The position numbers and the translations under genes are program-made. The notes under the pieces are model-generated. The model saw only the letters and a program-made list of their open reading frames with translations, was not told the origin of the DNA and made no database searches. From positions 1,768,640 through 1,832,639 of the forward strand of contig JAVQMD010000001.1 in the NCBI GenBank assembly GCA_032595675.1: a stretch of DNA of 64,000 nucleotides. Direction: 5' to 3'. The DNA comes from Candidatus Electrothrix rattekaaiensis. Lineage in GTDB: Bacteria > Desulfobacterota > Desulfobulbia > Desulfobulbales > Desulfobulbaceae. Numbering within the stretch: the first letter of the stretch is position 1; every line of letters starts with the position of its first letter. Positions 24,680-33,254 of this stretch are shown here, one piece after another.

Positions 24680-25987
24680 ATGAAGCATACAGCCACAAAG
24701 CATACTGTTACTATAGAGAAAGTTATACCCGGCGGGAAAGGACTAGCCCGGACAGCTGACGGACAAGTCGTCATGACTCCTTTTACCCTGCCGAACGAGG
24801 GCGTACTGGTCAAAGAAGACAAAAAAAAATCCGGCTATCTTGAAGGAAAAATCGAAAGAATACTTTCCCCCTCTCCTGCTCGGATCAAACCTCTTTGCCC
24901 CTTATACGGAGAATGCGGAGGCTGTGATTTGCAGCACGGCAGCTATGCTGAACAGCTCAGAATCAAAAAGGGGATTGTTGCTGAATCACTGCACCGTGCC
25001 AAAGTACCCATTGAACATGTACAAAAGCATGTGCAAGATACAGTGGCCTCACCAGCCCAATGGGGGTACCGTTATCGCCTTCGCCTCAAAATTAACCCTG
25101 CTGGACAGCTTGGTTTCTTCAAAAAAAGAAGTAACGATTTTCTTCCTGTCAGCCACTGCCCGGTGGCAACACAGGGTATCAACGCCGCCTTGGCCGAGCT
25201 GAGTGAGACAGGAATTCTCCAACCGCTCGCCGGACTCTACCGAGAAGTTGAGCTGATGGAATCGCCTGCTGACGGAAAAATCACTCTCGTTCTCCGAGGT
25301 GAAAAGCAGAAGCCACCATCCGCAACACTCCAGGCCCTTGCCACAAGCCCTTGTATTCACCAAGTGGGATGGGCTGCACGGAAAAAATTTCTTTATACTT
25401 CCCCACTGACCCAGCACGTTCGGTTTGGTGAAAAAAACTGTGCTTTGTCTTGGTCCGGAGGTTGTTTTTCCCAAGTCAATCCTGGTCAGAATGAGCAGCT
25501 GATCCGTTTGGTCTGCGATCTTGCCGGAGCCCTTTCAGGAGATCTGAGCGGCAAAACCGTTCTAGATCTTTACTGCGGCATGGGTAATTTTTCTATCCCT
25601 CTTGGGCTCTGCGGCGGGACCGTTACCGGCATTGAGGGAAACAAAGAAAGTATCCATTGGGCAGAGAAAAACGCTCAGCAGGCCGGAATTTCCGCCCGTT
25701 TCCTTGTCGCCGATGTACGCGCCGCGCTGAAGCAGCTTGTTAATCAAGGAGAAAAAGTAGGCTGTATTCTCCTTGATCCGCCACGAAGCGGGGTCGGGAA
25801 AGACATCACCTTACTCTCGCGCTTGGAGCCAGAAAAAACCATTTACGTCTCCTGCGACCCAGCCACCCTTGCCCGCGACCTAAATCTTCTTTGCACTCAC
25901 GGTTATAATATTACCCGTGTTGTTCCTGTAGATATGTTCCCCCAGACCAGTCATATTGAATCTGTTGTTCTGTTGGAACGCAGCTAA
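24680..25987 (+). CDS. rlmD: 23S rRNA uracil-C5 methyltransferase (RlmD/TrmA family)
   Basis: This 435-residue class I methyltransferase has an N-terminal TRAM domain (about 8-62), an iron-sulfur cluster site (Cys73, Cys79, Cys82 in CPLYGECGGC plus a Cys in SHCPVA), the SAM-binding motif DLYCGMGNFSIPLG and the catalytic cysteine in VSCDPATLARD. These are the marks of TrmA/RlmC/RlmD enzymes, which make 5-methyluridine in rRNA or tRNA. RlmD (U1939 of 23S rRNA) is the likeliest assignment, but related family members cannot be separated by motif. It lies between the tatA pair and tatBC. Confidence 0.9.
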   Translation: MKHTATKHTVTIEKVIPGGKGLARTADGQVVMTPFTLPNEGVLVKEDKKKSGYLEGKIERILSPSPARIKPLCPLYGECGGCDLQHGSYAEQLRIKKGIVAESLHRAKVPIEHVQKHVQDTVASPAQWGYRYRLRLKINPAGQLGFFKKRSNDFLPVSHCPVATQGINAALAELSETGILQPLAGLYREVELMESPADGKITLVLRGEKQKPPSATLQALATSPCIHQVGWAARKKFLYTSPLTQHVRFGEKNCALSWSGGCFSQVNPGQNEQLIRLVCDLAGALSGDLSGKTVLDLYCGMGNFSIPLGLCGGTVTGIEGNKESIHWAEKNAQQAGISARFLVADVRAALKQLVNQGEKVGCILLDPPRSGVGKDITLLSRLEPEKTIYVSCDPATLARDLNLLCTHGYNITRVVPVDMFPQTSHIESVVLLERS

Positions 25988-25993
25988 CAGAGC

Positions 25994-26743
25994 CTAAACA
26001 GATTGAGATTCTCCGTCGTCTTTCTGCTTGATAAAAATTCGTCCAGCAATAATCCCAGCTTCATAAAGGGCGAACAAGGGCAAGACAAGCAGTACAGTCG
26101 CAGTCACCTCGCCAGCTGTCAGCAGGAAGGAAAGAACAACGATAGCAATATAAAAATACTTGCGCTTCGTTTTAAAGTGATCATGAGTAACGAGCCCAAC
26201 AACCGTGGTCATGACCATAAGAAAAGGAATTTCAAACGAGATGGCAAAGGCGAGCACCATGCGGGCGACAAAGGTCAGATAAAGGCCCAGCTTGGGCATA
26301 GGCACCAAGTTCTCTCCGGCATAGCTCATGAAAAAAGACAAGGTTTTCGGGAGAACAATAAAAAAGCCAAACAAAGCTCCCCCGATAAACAGGCTGGTCG
26401 ACCACAGAATAACCCTGCGGGCCACGACCCGCTCCTTGCTCAGCAACCCCGGAGCGATAAACATCCAGCACTGATACAGCAGATAAGGAAAACTGACTAT
26501 AATCCCTGCGAGAAGGGCAAGTTTGATATAAGATACAAAGGCATCGGTCAGTTTGGTATAGACCAGTTTTTCCAACGTCGGAGCTGCAAAAAACAGCGGC
26601 TGGGTACAGAATGCTGCAAGATGATCAATAAAAAAATAGGCAAGAGCTGTGCTCAGCGCGATAGCTGTAAACGATTTCAGCAACCTTTTTCGCAACTCCT
26701 GATGATGGGGGCGAAAACGATCTAACAGTGTGGCGGTACTCAT
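25994..26743 (-). CDS. tatC: Sec-independent translocase protein TatC
   Basis: TatC is the signal-peptide receptor of the Tat pathway. The 249-residue protein has six predicted membrane helices and family motifs HHQELRKRL near the N-terminus, SFPYLLYQCWMFIAPGL, and FGFFIVLPKTLSFFMSY. The start overlaps the tatB stop by 4 bp (ATGA), so tatB and tatC are translationally coupled. It is convergent with rlmD, only 6 bp apart. Confidence 0.95.
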   Translation of the reverse strand: MSTATLLDRFRPHHQELRKRLLKSFTAIALSTALAYFFIDHLAAFCTQPLFFAAPTLEKLVYTKLTDAFVSYIKLALLAGIIVSFPYLLYQCWMFIAPGLLSKERVVARRVILWSTSLFIGGALFGFFIVLPKTLSFFMSYAGENLVPMPKLGLYLTFVARMVLAFAISFEIPFLMVMTTVVGLVTHDHFKTKRKYFYIAIVVLSFLLTAGEVTATVLLVLPLFALYEAGIIAGRIFIKQKDDGESQSV

Positions 26744-27255
26744 ATGACAGAAGAAGGCCGTTGTGCTGAGGTCTCATCATCGGAAGTCTTATCATCCCCC
26801 TCGGCCTCATGCTGTTCAGATTCATTCTCAGCATCACCTTCAGCAAGCTCAGTTTGCTGGTCAGATATACTCTCTTCTTGGAGAACAGGCTCTGTTTCCT
26901 CCTCCCACGAACGCGGGGACGGAGATTCTGCTTCAGCTTCAATGACTTCATTCCCTTCTAGGATATCTGAAGCAGGAGGAGTCTCCCCTTCTTGCTTCCA
27001 CTGGTTGGGATTCCTTGTTACATCTTCGAGCAGATGTGTTTTCATCTGACCAGCTGTCTGCTGGAGATCATGCTGCACCGAGCTGACGATCTTTGTTTCT
27101 TCGTTCAGGCTGTCTTTCACCTGATTCAAGGTGCTCTTTAGCTCGTTAACACCTTTTGCCAGCGAACGGGCCAATTCTGGGAGCTTGTCCGGCCCGACCA
27201 CAATCAATGCTACAGCCAGAATTACAATCATTTCTGGCAAACCTATTCCAAACAT
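26740..27255 (-). CDS. tatB: Sec-independent translocase protein TatB
   Basis: This 171-residue protein has the N-terminal helix MFGIGLPEMIVILAVALIVV, the hinge GPDKLPELARSLAKG, an amphipathic helix and a long acidic, Glu/Ser-rich tail (about 95-171), typical of TatB. It forms the substrate-binding complex with TatC. First gene of the tatBC pair; divergent from the STN-domain gene. The acidic tail is long compared with the common 130-150 residue proteins. Confidence 0.93.
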   Translation of the reverse strand: MFGIGLPEMIVILAVALIVVGPDKLPELARSLAKGVNELKSTLNQVKDSLNEETKIVSSVQHDLQQTAGQMKTHLLEDVTRNPNQWKQEGETPPASDILEGNEVIEAEAESPSPRSWEEETEPVLQEESISDQQTELAEGDAENESEQHEAEGDDKTSDDETSAQRPSSVI

Positions 27256-27423
27256 ATTATTTTAACGGTGTTGTTATATAACTATTTTTATGCACAATTT
27301 TCAGGCTATCTTTTTTTTGTTATTCTAAGCACACGTACTATATACACTTAACCTCCTGACCGTCAAGGATAAACCTATGCAAAGAAGTTTAGGATAATCC
27401 TGCAAATTAACACTTTTTTTTTC

Positions 27424-27452
27424 TTGACGCCTTTCTTTCACTATAGTTTATT
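27424..27452 (+). promoter_or_regulatory. Possible sigma70-type promoter
   Basis: TTGACG (27424-27429), 17 nt, then TTTATT (27447-27452), in an AT-rich stretch 74 bp before the STN-domain gene. The -35 is good and the -10 matches 4 of 6. Confidence 0.3.
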
Positions 27453-27525
27453 AAAGATTATATGATATAAAATATTCTAGGCAGTTTTGATAGAAAAATC
27501 TAAATAATAAAGCAAGTGACACTCT

Positions 27526-28380
27526 ATGCTGATTTTCACAAAAAATGTAACGATTTTATACATAACACTTTTATTGTCTATATCTCTTACCACCTTGGCA
27601 GCCGGGCAGGATAAGACAGCATGGCTGGATGATAGCGTATCAGTACGATTTCAAGAAGAGCCAATGAGTACCGTGCTGGGAGAAATTTCTCAACAAACAG
27701 GAATAGCTATCTTGTATGATCAAAAATTGGCAGATCAAAAGGTGACAGGCTCCTACAAAGAAATTAAATTTTCAGAAGCAATTAATAGACTGTTCAGTGA
27801 AAAAAATAAAAGTATTCAGGTTTTTAAAAACGAAAAAAAAATAATTGTTAAGACCTTTGGGGCTAAGCAGTTTATATTGGCTGGTAAGGATAGCACTTCG
27901 GGCTCAGCGAATCGCGCGGATGATTCAGAGAAAATGACGCTTGCTGAACTTGAAAAAATGCACAAGCAGCAGTATAGTGAATATAAGGAACGAATTGCGG
28001 ATGAGAGCGAGGTACTTGAAGGTGGCATGACGCGGGGCGAGGTTAAGGTTATGCATAAAAAACAATATGAAGAATATATAAAGCGTATCGCTGATGATAA
28101 CGAGGTCTTTGAGGGAGGCATGACCCGTGGTGAAATTAAAAAAATGCAGGAAAAACAATATGAAGAATTTAAAAAACGTATCGCTAATGATAACGAGGTC
28201 TTTGAGGGAGGCATGACCCGTGGTGAAATTAAAAAAATGCAGGAAAAACAATATGAAGAATTTAAAAAACGTATCGCTGATGATAACGAGGTCTTTGAGG
28301 GAGGCATGACCCGTGGTGAAATTAAAAAAATGCAGGAAAAACAATATCGCAACTTCAAAGAAAGACAAAGTTTTGAATAA
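27526..28380 (+). CDS. Secreted STN-domain protein with 31-residue tandem repeats
   Basis: This 284-residue protein has a signal peptide (about 1-26, ending TTLAAG) and a short secretin/TonB N-terminus-like (STN) domain at about 37-112 (FQEEPMSTVLGEISQQTGI, then KEIKFSEAINRLF). A spacer follows, then about 4.8 copies of a 31-residue repeat (137-284). The repeat is MTRGEIKKMQEKQY-EEFKKRIADDNEVFEGG in form: a charged, probably alpha-helical or coiled-coil unit. STN domains usually sit in outer-membrane secretins or receptors, but no such barrel follows here, so it may be a periplasmic adaptor or a structural protein. Function unknown. Divergent from tatBC. Confidence 0.75.
   Translation: MLIFTKNVTILYITLLLSISLTTLAAGQDKTAWLDDSVSVRFQEEPMSTVLGEISQQTGIAILYDQKLADQKVTGSYKEIKFSEAINRLFSEKNKSIQVFKNEKKIIVKTFGAKQFILAGKDSTSGSANRADDSEKMTLAELEKMHKQQYSEYKERIADESEVLEGGMTRGEVKVMHKKQYEEYIKRIADDNEVFEGGMTRGEIKKMQEKQYEEFKKRIANDNEVFEGGMTRGEIKKMQEKQYEEFKKRIADDNEVFEGGMTRGEIKKMQEKQYRNFKERQSFE
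27934..28377 (+). repeat. 93-bp in-frame tandem repeats (4.8 copies)
   Basis: Units start at 27934, 28027, 28120, 28213 and 28306 (last one partial). Units 3 and 4 differ at one base (AAT/GAT), whereas units 1 and 2 have diverged, showing recent expansion at the 3' end of the array. A multiple of three keeps the frame open when copy number changes. Confidence 0.9.
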
Positions 28381-28509
28381 CCTTTTTTCGTCATAAATTA
28401 TTGAGTTAACGCTGCTAAAAACGGAAATACTGATTTTTCACCTGACCATCTTGATTGATTTTGTCGTAAGACTTGGAACGCCAACTAACAGAGAATAGGA
28501 GATAAGATT

Positions 28510-28872
28510 ATGAAAGTAAAAATGAGTTTTAAAATTGGCTTACTAGCTGTAATTGTAGGAGTAAGCTTATCTTTTTTCACAAGTGTTAATGCTGCGGTTG
28601 ATTGTGAGGAAGCAACAGTTACCATGGTGGGAGTACTGCCACTCAAAGAGAACACAACTACAAGTAAGTATATGATTAGAGCTGATTGTGCTGATGATTC
28701 CAAATGGGCTGGTGAAAGGCAATATATGCTATCGGCAGATATAGGAGACAGCGGGTATGCTACACTGTTAACTGCTATGTCACTCAACCAACCGATTTAC
28801 CTACGAGTTGAGAGTGCGAATTGGTGGTCATTAGCGACCCTTCTTTATCTTAGTAGCTCTCCGTCGCTCTAA
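28510..28872 (+). CDS. Small secreted cysteine-containing protein
   Basis: This 120-residue protein has a clear signal peptide (MKVKMSFKIGLLAVIVGVSL onward, cleavage after VNA about residue 28). The mature part has two cysteines spaced about 30 residues apart (VDCEEAT, RADCADD) and a Trp-rich end (SANWWSLATLLYL). AGGAG lies 8 nt before the ATG. I do not recognise a family. It follows the STN-domain gene by 129 bp and could be co-transcribed. Confidence 0.65.
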   Translation: MKVKMSFKIGLLAVIVGVSLSFFTSVNAAVDCEEATVTMVGVLPLKENTTTSKYMIRADCADDSKWAGERQYMLSADIGDSGYATLLTAMSLNQPIYLRVESANWWSLATLLYLSSSPSL

Positions 28873-28936
28873 AACCCCCATTAAGGACGCTGGGGAGTTT
28901 CCTGGGGGGCAAAATTTACAGAGAATAATCCGTAAG

Positions 28937-28949
28937 CCCCCCCCCCCCC
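28937..28949. repeat. C13 homopolymer
   Basis: Thirteen consecutive C residues in the intergenic stretch between the small secreted protein and the polysaccharide locus. Not inside a gene. Confidence 0.9.
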
Positions 28950-29082
28950 TTACTACAAAAACCTTATTATCAATATGTTACCATGTACGGAATGTCCTAT
29001 ACTAGACTTTTCCTCCCTTTATTAACGCACCTTGCCTAGGCGGGGTTATTGAAAAACGAGGTTCTCTGGACTCAATTTTTTA

Positions 29083-29580
29083 TCATTTTTCACAATTTTC
29101 AATAAAATTTTGGATTGCTTCAATGAGTGCTAATGAAGGAGTACGAGTAAACGGGGTTAATTTCCCTCTTGGTTTTTTGACTAACATATCAATTTTTCTT
29201 ATTAATTCTGTTCCAGAATAAGCAATATCAATATTATATTGTGATAAGGCGAAATGCCTTACCGTATCCATCTGATGGTTTGTTGTGTGTTCGCCTCGCG
29301 AGGTGTCTCTAGGCATCATCAACAGAGGTTTACCATATTCCATTGCAGTAATAATTGTTCCCATTCCGGCATGACCAATTATGAAATCAGCAGCTTGAAA
29401 TCTATTGTGAAATTCATCTGGAGGTATAAAGTCAAAAGTATCAACAAATTGAGCTCGATACTTACTTCTACCTGTCTGGGCAAATACATTAGTATAGCGA
29501 TTGTTTTCAGCCCAAAAATCCACTGATTTTATTAGACGGTCAAATGGGTGTTGGGTTCCAACAGTAACAAAGATTATCAT
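29083..29580 (-). CDS. pssE: Alg13/PssE-like glycosyltransferase subunit (catalytic half)
   Basis: This is a 165-residue GT28 C-terminal type protein (MIIFVTVGTQHPFDRL, DFIIGHAGMGTIITAMEYGKPLLMMPR). Bacterial PssE and eukaryotic Alg13 are half-enzymes that work with a PssD/Alg14 membrane-anchored partner to add a sugar from a UDP donor to a lipid-linked sugar. The start at 29580 overlaps the PssD stop by 4 bp (ATGA), which supports it over the in-frame ATG 51 nt upstream. It is the last gene of the polysaccharide locus. Confidence 0.85.
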   Translation of the reverse strand: MIIFVTVGTQHPFDRLIKSVDFWAENNRYTNVFAQTGRSKYRAQFVDTFDFIPPDEFHNRFQAADFIIGHAGMGTIITAMEYGKPLLMMPRDTSRGEHTTNHQMDTVRHFALSQYNIDIAYSGTELIRKIDMLVKKPRGKLTPFTRTPSLALIEAIQNFIENCEK

Positions 29581-30032
29581 ATAATCGCACCGTAATAATG
29601 CGGTCCTTCTGGTTGAGCAAGATGCTCCCATTGTGTCAGCCAGAGGTCTGCATATTTTCCTGCTTTCTCTCCAGACATAGAGAGCTTTTGAGAATTGGCA
29701 ATACTGTCAAGCCAAATCGTTTTTGCTCCCATTTTTTTCCCAAAAAAAATAGCAAAAAAACCAGGTAACGCACCAGTAGATATAACGATATTAGGCTTCT
29801 GAAAAACTAACAGCCAAAACATTTTCCATGCGAGCATAACAATTTTCAGTTTATTACAACGATCAGCATCTGGAACCAAAAAAAAAGCATTATTATTGAC
29901 CTGCTCTCTGTTAAATTTCAGTGTGGTTACATAGAGCAAGTCATGATTGTTATTCTCAAAAACACTAGTTAAACGATTCAACTGTATCCAGTGTCCACCT
30001 GATGATGCAACTAACATGATTTTCTTTTTCAT
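29577..30032 (-). CDS. pssD: Alg14/PssD-like glycosyltransferase subunit (anchor half)
   Basis: This 151-residue protein starts MKKKIMLVASSGGHWIQLNRL, the Alg14/PssD signature GGH. A hydrophobic helix (about 70-85) could dock it on the inner membrane, followed by VISTGALPGFFAIFFGKKMGA and DSIANSQKLS motifs. It recruits the PssE half encoded just after it. The pair transfers a sugar to an undecaprenyl-linked intermediate. About 720 bp of non-coding, partly decayed DNA precede it. Confidence 0.87.
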   Translation of the reverse strand: MKKKIMLVASSGGHWIQLNRLTSVFENNNHDLLYVTTLKFNREQVNNNAFFLVPDADRCNKLKIVMLAWKMFWLLVFQKPNIVISTGALPGFFAIFFGKKMGAKTIWLDSIANSQKLSMSGEKAGKYADLWLTQWEHLAQPEGPHYYGAII

Positions 30033-30170
30033 TCGTCTATTCCGTTAAGAATTCAGGCCTATCCCGGCGACACCTGTCATGTACCTGCCTAGCATTAGGG
30101 AGGCGGAAAGTAATATCTGTCCAATTCCAGAATACTCTAGGGGTATAACTCTGCGGGTGTCTGAATTACG

Positions 30171-30194
30171 ACGGTATCAACACGTTGATACCGT
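30171..30194. repeat. Perfect inverted repeat
   Basis: Arms ACGGTATCAA (30171-30180) and TTGATACCGT (30185-30194) around CACG. It lies 140 bp upstream of pssD in DNA with transposon remnants, so it may be a transposon end or a hairpin. There is no T run, so it is not a standard terminator. Confidence 0.6.
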
Positions 30195-30396
30195 TCGCAG
30201 GTAATATATTTTGGGTGAATATTTTCTTCCGGCCCCCTTAGTTCTCGTGAGACTGCGAACTGTACTTAAAGCCTCTCCTTACAAAGTCGTGGCTCCATCA
30301 GGACGACGCAGCAGGTCTTGAATTTGCCAAAAGAATCTCCATAATCAAGCGGCAACTTGATTCAGCAGGCTGTACTGATTTGATAAAAACGAATTG

Positions 30397-30550
30397 CTAA
30401 ACTTTTCCTGCAACTTTCTGAACAAGAACCATCAGGTTCATCACCAGGAAGATGCAGTTGATCCAAGCCTTGGAAATACGGTAGATATAGCCAGGATCTA
30501 GTCGAGTCTATAGAGACGGACTTTCAGTCGGTGAGTCGTTTCGTTAAACA
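30397..30550 (-). pseudogene. Probable transposase C-terminal remnant
   Basis: On the minus strand, about 35 codons ending at a TAG (30397-30399) read like a transposase C-terminus (YIYRISKAWINCIFLVMN, then QKVAGKV). The part just upstream (NETTHRLKVRLYRLD) continues in another frame, so at least one frameshift is present. No N-terminal part survives. The IS family was not identified. Confidence 0.35.
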
Positions 30551-30609
30551 GATTCTTGTCTATCTATCTGTTGGTTAGCTACTAATCATCATCCTTGCCG
30601 CTTATAAAA

Positions 30610-31280
30610 TTACTTTCCAATAAGAAACATATAATTTCTCGTCAAGAACATCATATTAGTTTTCCATATTAGTTTTCTACCTCTTAGTCGTGCCGCTAAT
30701 GGAAAACGCATATTTGTCCCACTCTGTTCAAATATTTTAAGGCCAACAAAATTCATCAATTCATCAATGCATCAATATTCTGATAGGAATAACTCGCAAT
30801 ATGCCCTTCTGTGTCACCATATTTTCTTAAATTATTAAAAATTTCAAGCCAACAATAAACATTAGGTACCGATAAAACTAGCTTTCCATCACACCTAAGA
30901 ACTCTTTTCACTTCTTCTAAAAAAAAAGTTGCATTTTCAAGATGTTCCATCACTTCAAGGCAAACAATATAATCTGCGCTCTCATCAGGAAAAGGAAGCC
31001 CATTATTAACATTTTTACATATAAACTGTTCCTTATTGTATCCAGGAATCCCCTGTAATGTCCTTTGATCTATATCCACTGCTTTATATAGATACTGCTC
31101 ACCTGTCTCTTGTAAAAGACTGCACAATTCCCCATACTTACACCCAATCTCTATAATATTTGGTCTATCTTTAAGCGACATCCAGGAGAGCGCCTTTTTG
31201 CAACGAAGAAGAGTTTCTGGGCAATCTTTTTCATAAGTTTCTCCCCGCCTATCATAGTAGGCTTCTTTTGTCATCTTCAT
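30610..31280 (-). pseudogene. Class I SAM methyltransferase, frameshifted near its end
   Basis: The frame from ATG 31280 gives 174 residues of a methyltransferase: SAM-binding IIEIGCKYGELCSLL, acidic AVDID, and the VCLEVMEHLENA motif typical of sugar/lipid or O-methyltransferases. It stops at 30756, where the 8-bp unit TTCATCAA occurs twice in tandem (30752-30759, 30760-30767). Removing one copy restores a further 49 codons (NFVGLKIFEQSGTNMRF and onward) to TAA at 30610-30612, giving the usual length of about 220 residues. So this is a full-length gene broken by a tandem duplication, or a sequencing artefact. Its role was probably to modify a sugar of the surface polymer. Confidence 0.75.
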
Positions 31281-31598
31281 CCTGTACTTTTCATGGCTAA
31301 ATTTAGATATGCTTAATCTGAGTTTGACGTAAAATAGACACAGTGTCCCGTTCTACCCTAACCATTATTTTTAAAACTTGAACCCCATCCTCTCCTGCCG
31401 GATAATGCTTATTTCTGCATCAACAAACAGTACCTTCCCAAGGCTTATCGGAGCGCACACTTTTCATATAACGACAGCAAATACTTGTCCGGTTTTCCAG
31501 TTTTTTCGTGTTAATTCAATAAGTTGACTTTTAAATTGTGATTTTTTGATCAATACATGCGTTAGCCCCTGGAATAATCCTTGAAACCACACTTTCAA
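31281..31598. other. Intergenic gap within polysaccharide locus
   Basis: 318 bp without a supported gene. I saw no repeat, tRNA or convincing promoter; it may hold decayed coding sequence. Confidence 0.35.
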
Positions 31599-32567
31599 TC
31601 ACATCCTTGAATATCCCATCGCATTAATATGTGATGATAAAATTCGATTTACTTGTGATTGCTCTTTTAAGCTTAAATCTTTAAGCCATCTGCCTGCATT
31701 GACATGATTTAATTTAATGTTCAGCAGACGTTCATCAAAAGGTATCTCAAGAAATTTGCAGATCTCGGATAAATATTTTCTTGGTTTTTCTGATATTTTT
31801 TCTAAAGAAAATTCTGCGTATAAAGAATCTGATAAGCCTTCTTTTATAATGAACCATTGATTCAGGATTCCATTTATACGATTCGCAATTACAGAGATAT
31901 CCCGTCCTCCCCATACCTTTGTTCGGTAAGAGGCAGTAACGTCCCTAGGATCTCTATATATATGTAATAATTTCATTTTCGGGAAAATTTTTTTTAATCT
32001 ATGTGCTTGCAAGAAATTATACGGTGTATCATCAAGCCAATGAGTGGCTGTCTCAGTAGCGTTATTACTAAATATTCCTACCACAAAATCAGCTACCATT
32101 TTTGATACCTCGTCCCTAGCAAAGGGACCGACTTCATAAATTACTTTCGATAGCTGAAAAGGAACACTTCCTCCCCAATATCCATGGTTTTCCCGAATAT
32201 TCAGAGCGTTTATCAAGGTGTTAAGTTGAGAACGGTAGTTTCTCTGCCCGATTGCACTGCCAATTCCTACACCAGGATACCTGAAGGGAGTAACGCCTAC
32301 ATAGGAAATAAGGCGGGCCAGCACCTTATTCAGAAGAGATGTTTGTTGACAATTTACTGTAAGTTTCAAAAAATTATACAGGGCAATGTCAGCATTATAC
32401 GGGGTCCAACAGTCTGACAAATGGTCAATTAAGTCTAACGCACCTCCTGGATCTATAATAATCCTAGCTTCAAATGGCAGTGAACTTATTTGTTGATGTT
32501 GTGATAAAATATGTTTAAAAATAGTGGTGCCGCTTCTTCCTGTGCCACCAATAAAAATTGCTTCCAT
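31599..32567 (-). CDS. Sulfotransferase family protein
   Basis: This 322-residue protein has the PAPS 5'-phosphosulfate loop GGTGRSGTT (7-15) and a 3'-phosphate-binding region LLHIYRDPRDVTASY. Such enzymes transfer sulfate from PAPS to sugars or other acceptors. Its place inside the polysaccharide locus suggests a sulfated surface polymer, which is inference. No signal peptide. The flanking genes are an acetyltransferase and a broken methyltransferase, both also potential decorating enzymes. Confidence 0.85.
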   Translation of the reverse strand: MEAIFIGGTGRSGTTIFKHILSQHQQISSLPFEARIIIDPGGALDLIDHLSDCWTPYNADIALYNFLKLTVNCQQTSLLNKVLARLISYVGVTPFRYPGVGIGSAIGQRNYRSQLNTLINALNIRENHGYWGGSVPFQLSKVIYEVGPFARDEVSKMVADFVVGIFSNNATETATHWLDDTPYNFLQAHRLKKIFPKMKLLHIYRDPRDVTASYRTKVWGGRDISVIANRINGILNQWFIIKEGLSDSLYAEFSLEKISEKPRKYLSEICKFLEIPFDERLLNIKLNHVNAGRWLKDLSLKEQSQVNRILSSHINAMGYSRM

Positions 32568-32693
32568 ACTAATAGGTTTTAATAGTCCTGCTTAGGAATC
32601 GGTCTTTAATAACTGTCGCTTTTTAGGGTAGCAATGCCCGTCATAGCGTGCGTCTCGGAAAGACAAAGGGGAAAGTTATTTTAGACTCATTCC

Positions 32694-33245
32694 TTAGCTT
32701 ATTTTTCTATTTCTTAGAATAGAAATAGGCGAGCCAACCGCAACAGAATACGGAGGTATATCCTTTGATACCACAGAATTTGCACCAATTACAGAACCTT
32801 TCGCTATTGTGCATCCAGGCAGTACAACAACGCGGGCACCAAGCCAAACATCATCCTCTATAACGACAGGGGCATATTCCATAGGCTGTTCCTTAATGGA
32901 AAGCCCTGGATTGTCAAAGCTGTGTTTTCCAGTTAAAATAATTACATCTGGTCCCATTATAACATTTTCACCTAACGTTACACTTCCCTTAGCATTTATC
33001 CAACAATTAACTCCCAGATGTGAGCCGCTTCCAACTGACAAACGTCTTCCTGTTCCGAAGTGTGCATTTCGGTGTATACTCACATTCCTTCCGCAGGATA
33101 AAAACAATTTTCTACCAATAAAGCTACGGGCCGTATTGAAAATACTAAATTTAGGATGATGATATCCTTCGGGCAAGTATCTCAAAAACCAATAATAAGA
33201 TGTAAGTAATAAAAATAATTTTATACGCTCAATCTGTTGTTTCAT
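32694..33245 (-). CDS. Hexapeptide-repeat acyltransferase (left-handed beta-helix)
   Basis: This 183-residue protein shows hexapeptide repeats of the [LIV]-G-x4 type from about residue 70 (VSIHRNAHFGTGRRLSVGSG, ITLGENVIMGPDV-like, GARVVVLPGCTIAKGSVIGA). These define the LacA/WcaF-type CoA acyltransferases that acetylate sugars. The putative catalytic His is in GKHSFDNPG. It likely acetylates a polymer sugar or precursor. It ends 9 bp before the GT4 gene starts downstream on the same strand. Confidence 0.85.
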   Translation of the reverse strand: MKQQIERIKLFLLLTSYYWFLRYLPEGYHHPKFSIFNTARSFIGRKLFLSCGRNVSIHRNAHFGTGRRLSVGSGSHLGVNCWINAKGSVTLGENVIMGPDVIILTGKHSFDNPGLSIKEQPMEYAPVVIEDDVWLGARVVVLPGCTIAKGSVIGANSVVSKDIPPYSVAVGSPISILRNRKIS

Positions 33246-33254
33246 CTCAACTTG

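Noticed and set aside
26003-26725. 240-codon plus frame
   Set aside because: Antisense shadow of tatC; Lys/Arg/His-rich with no fold-like pattern.
27816-28394. 192- and 147-codon minus frames with repeats
   Set aside because: Mirror images of the 93-bp repeat in the STN-domain gene; the plus-strand protein has a signal peptide and a recognisable domain.
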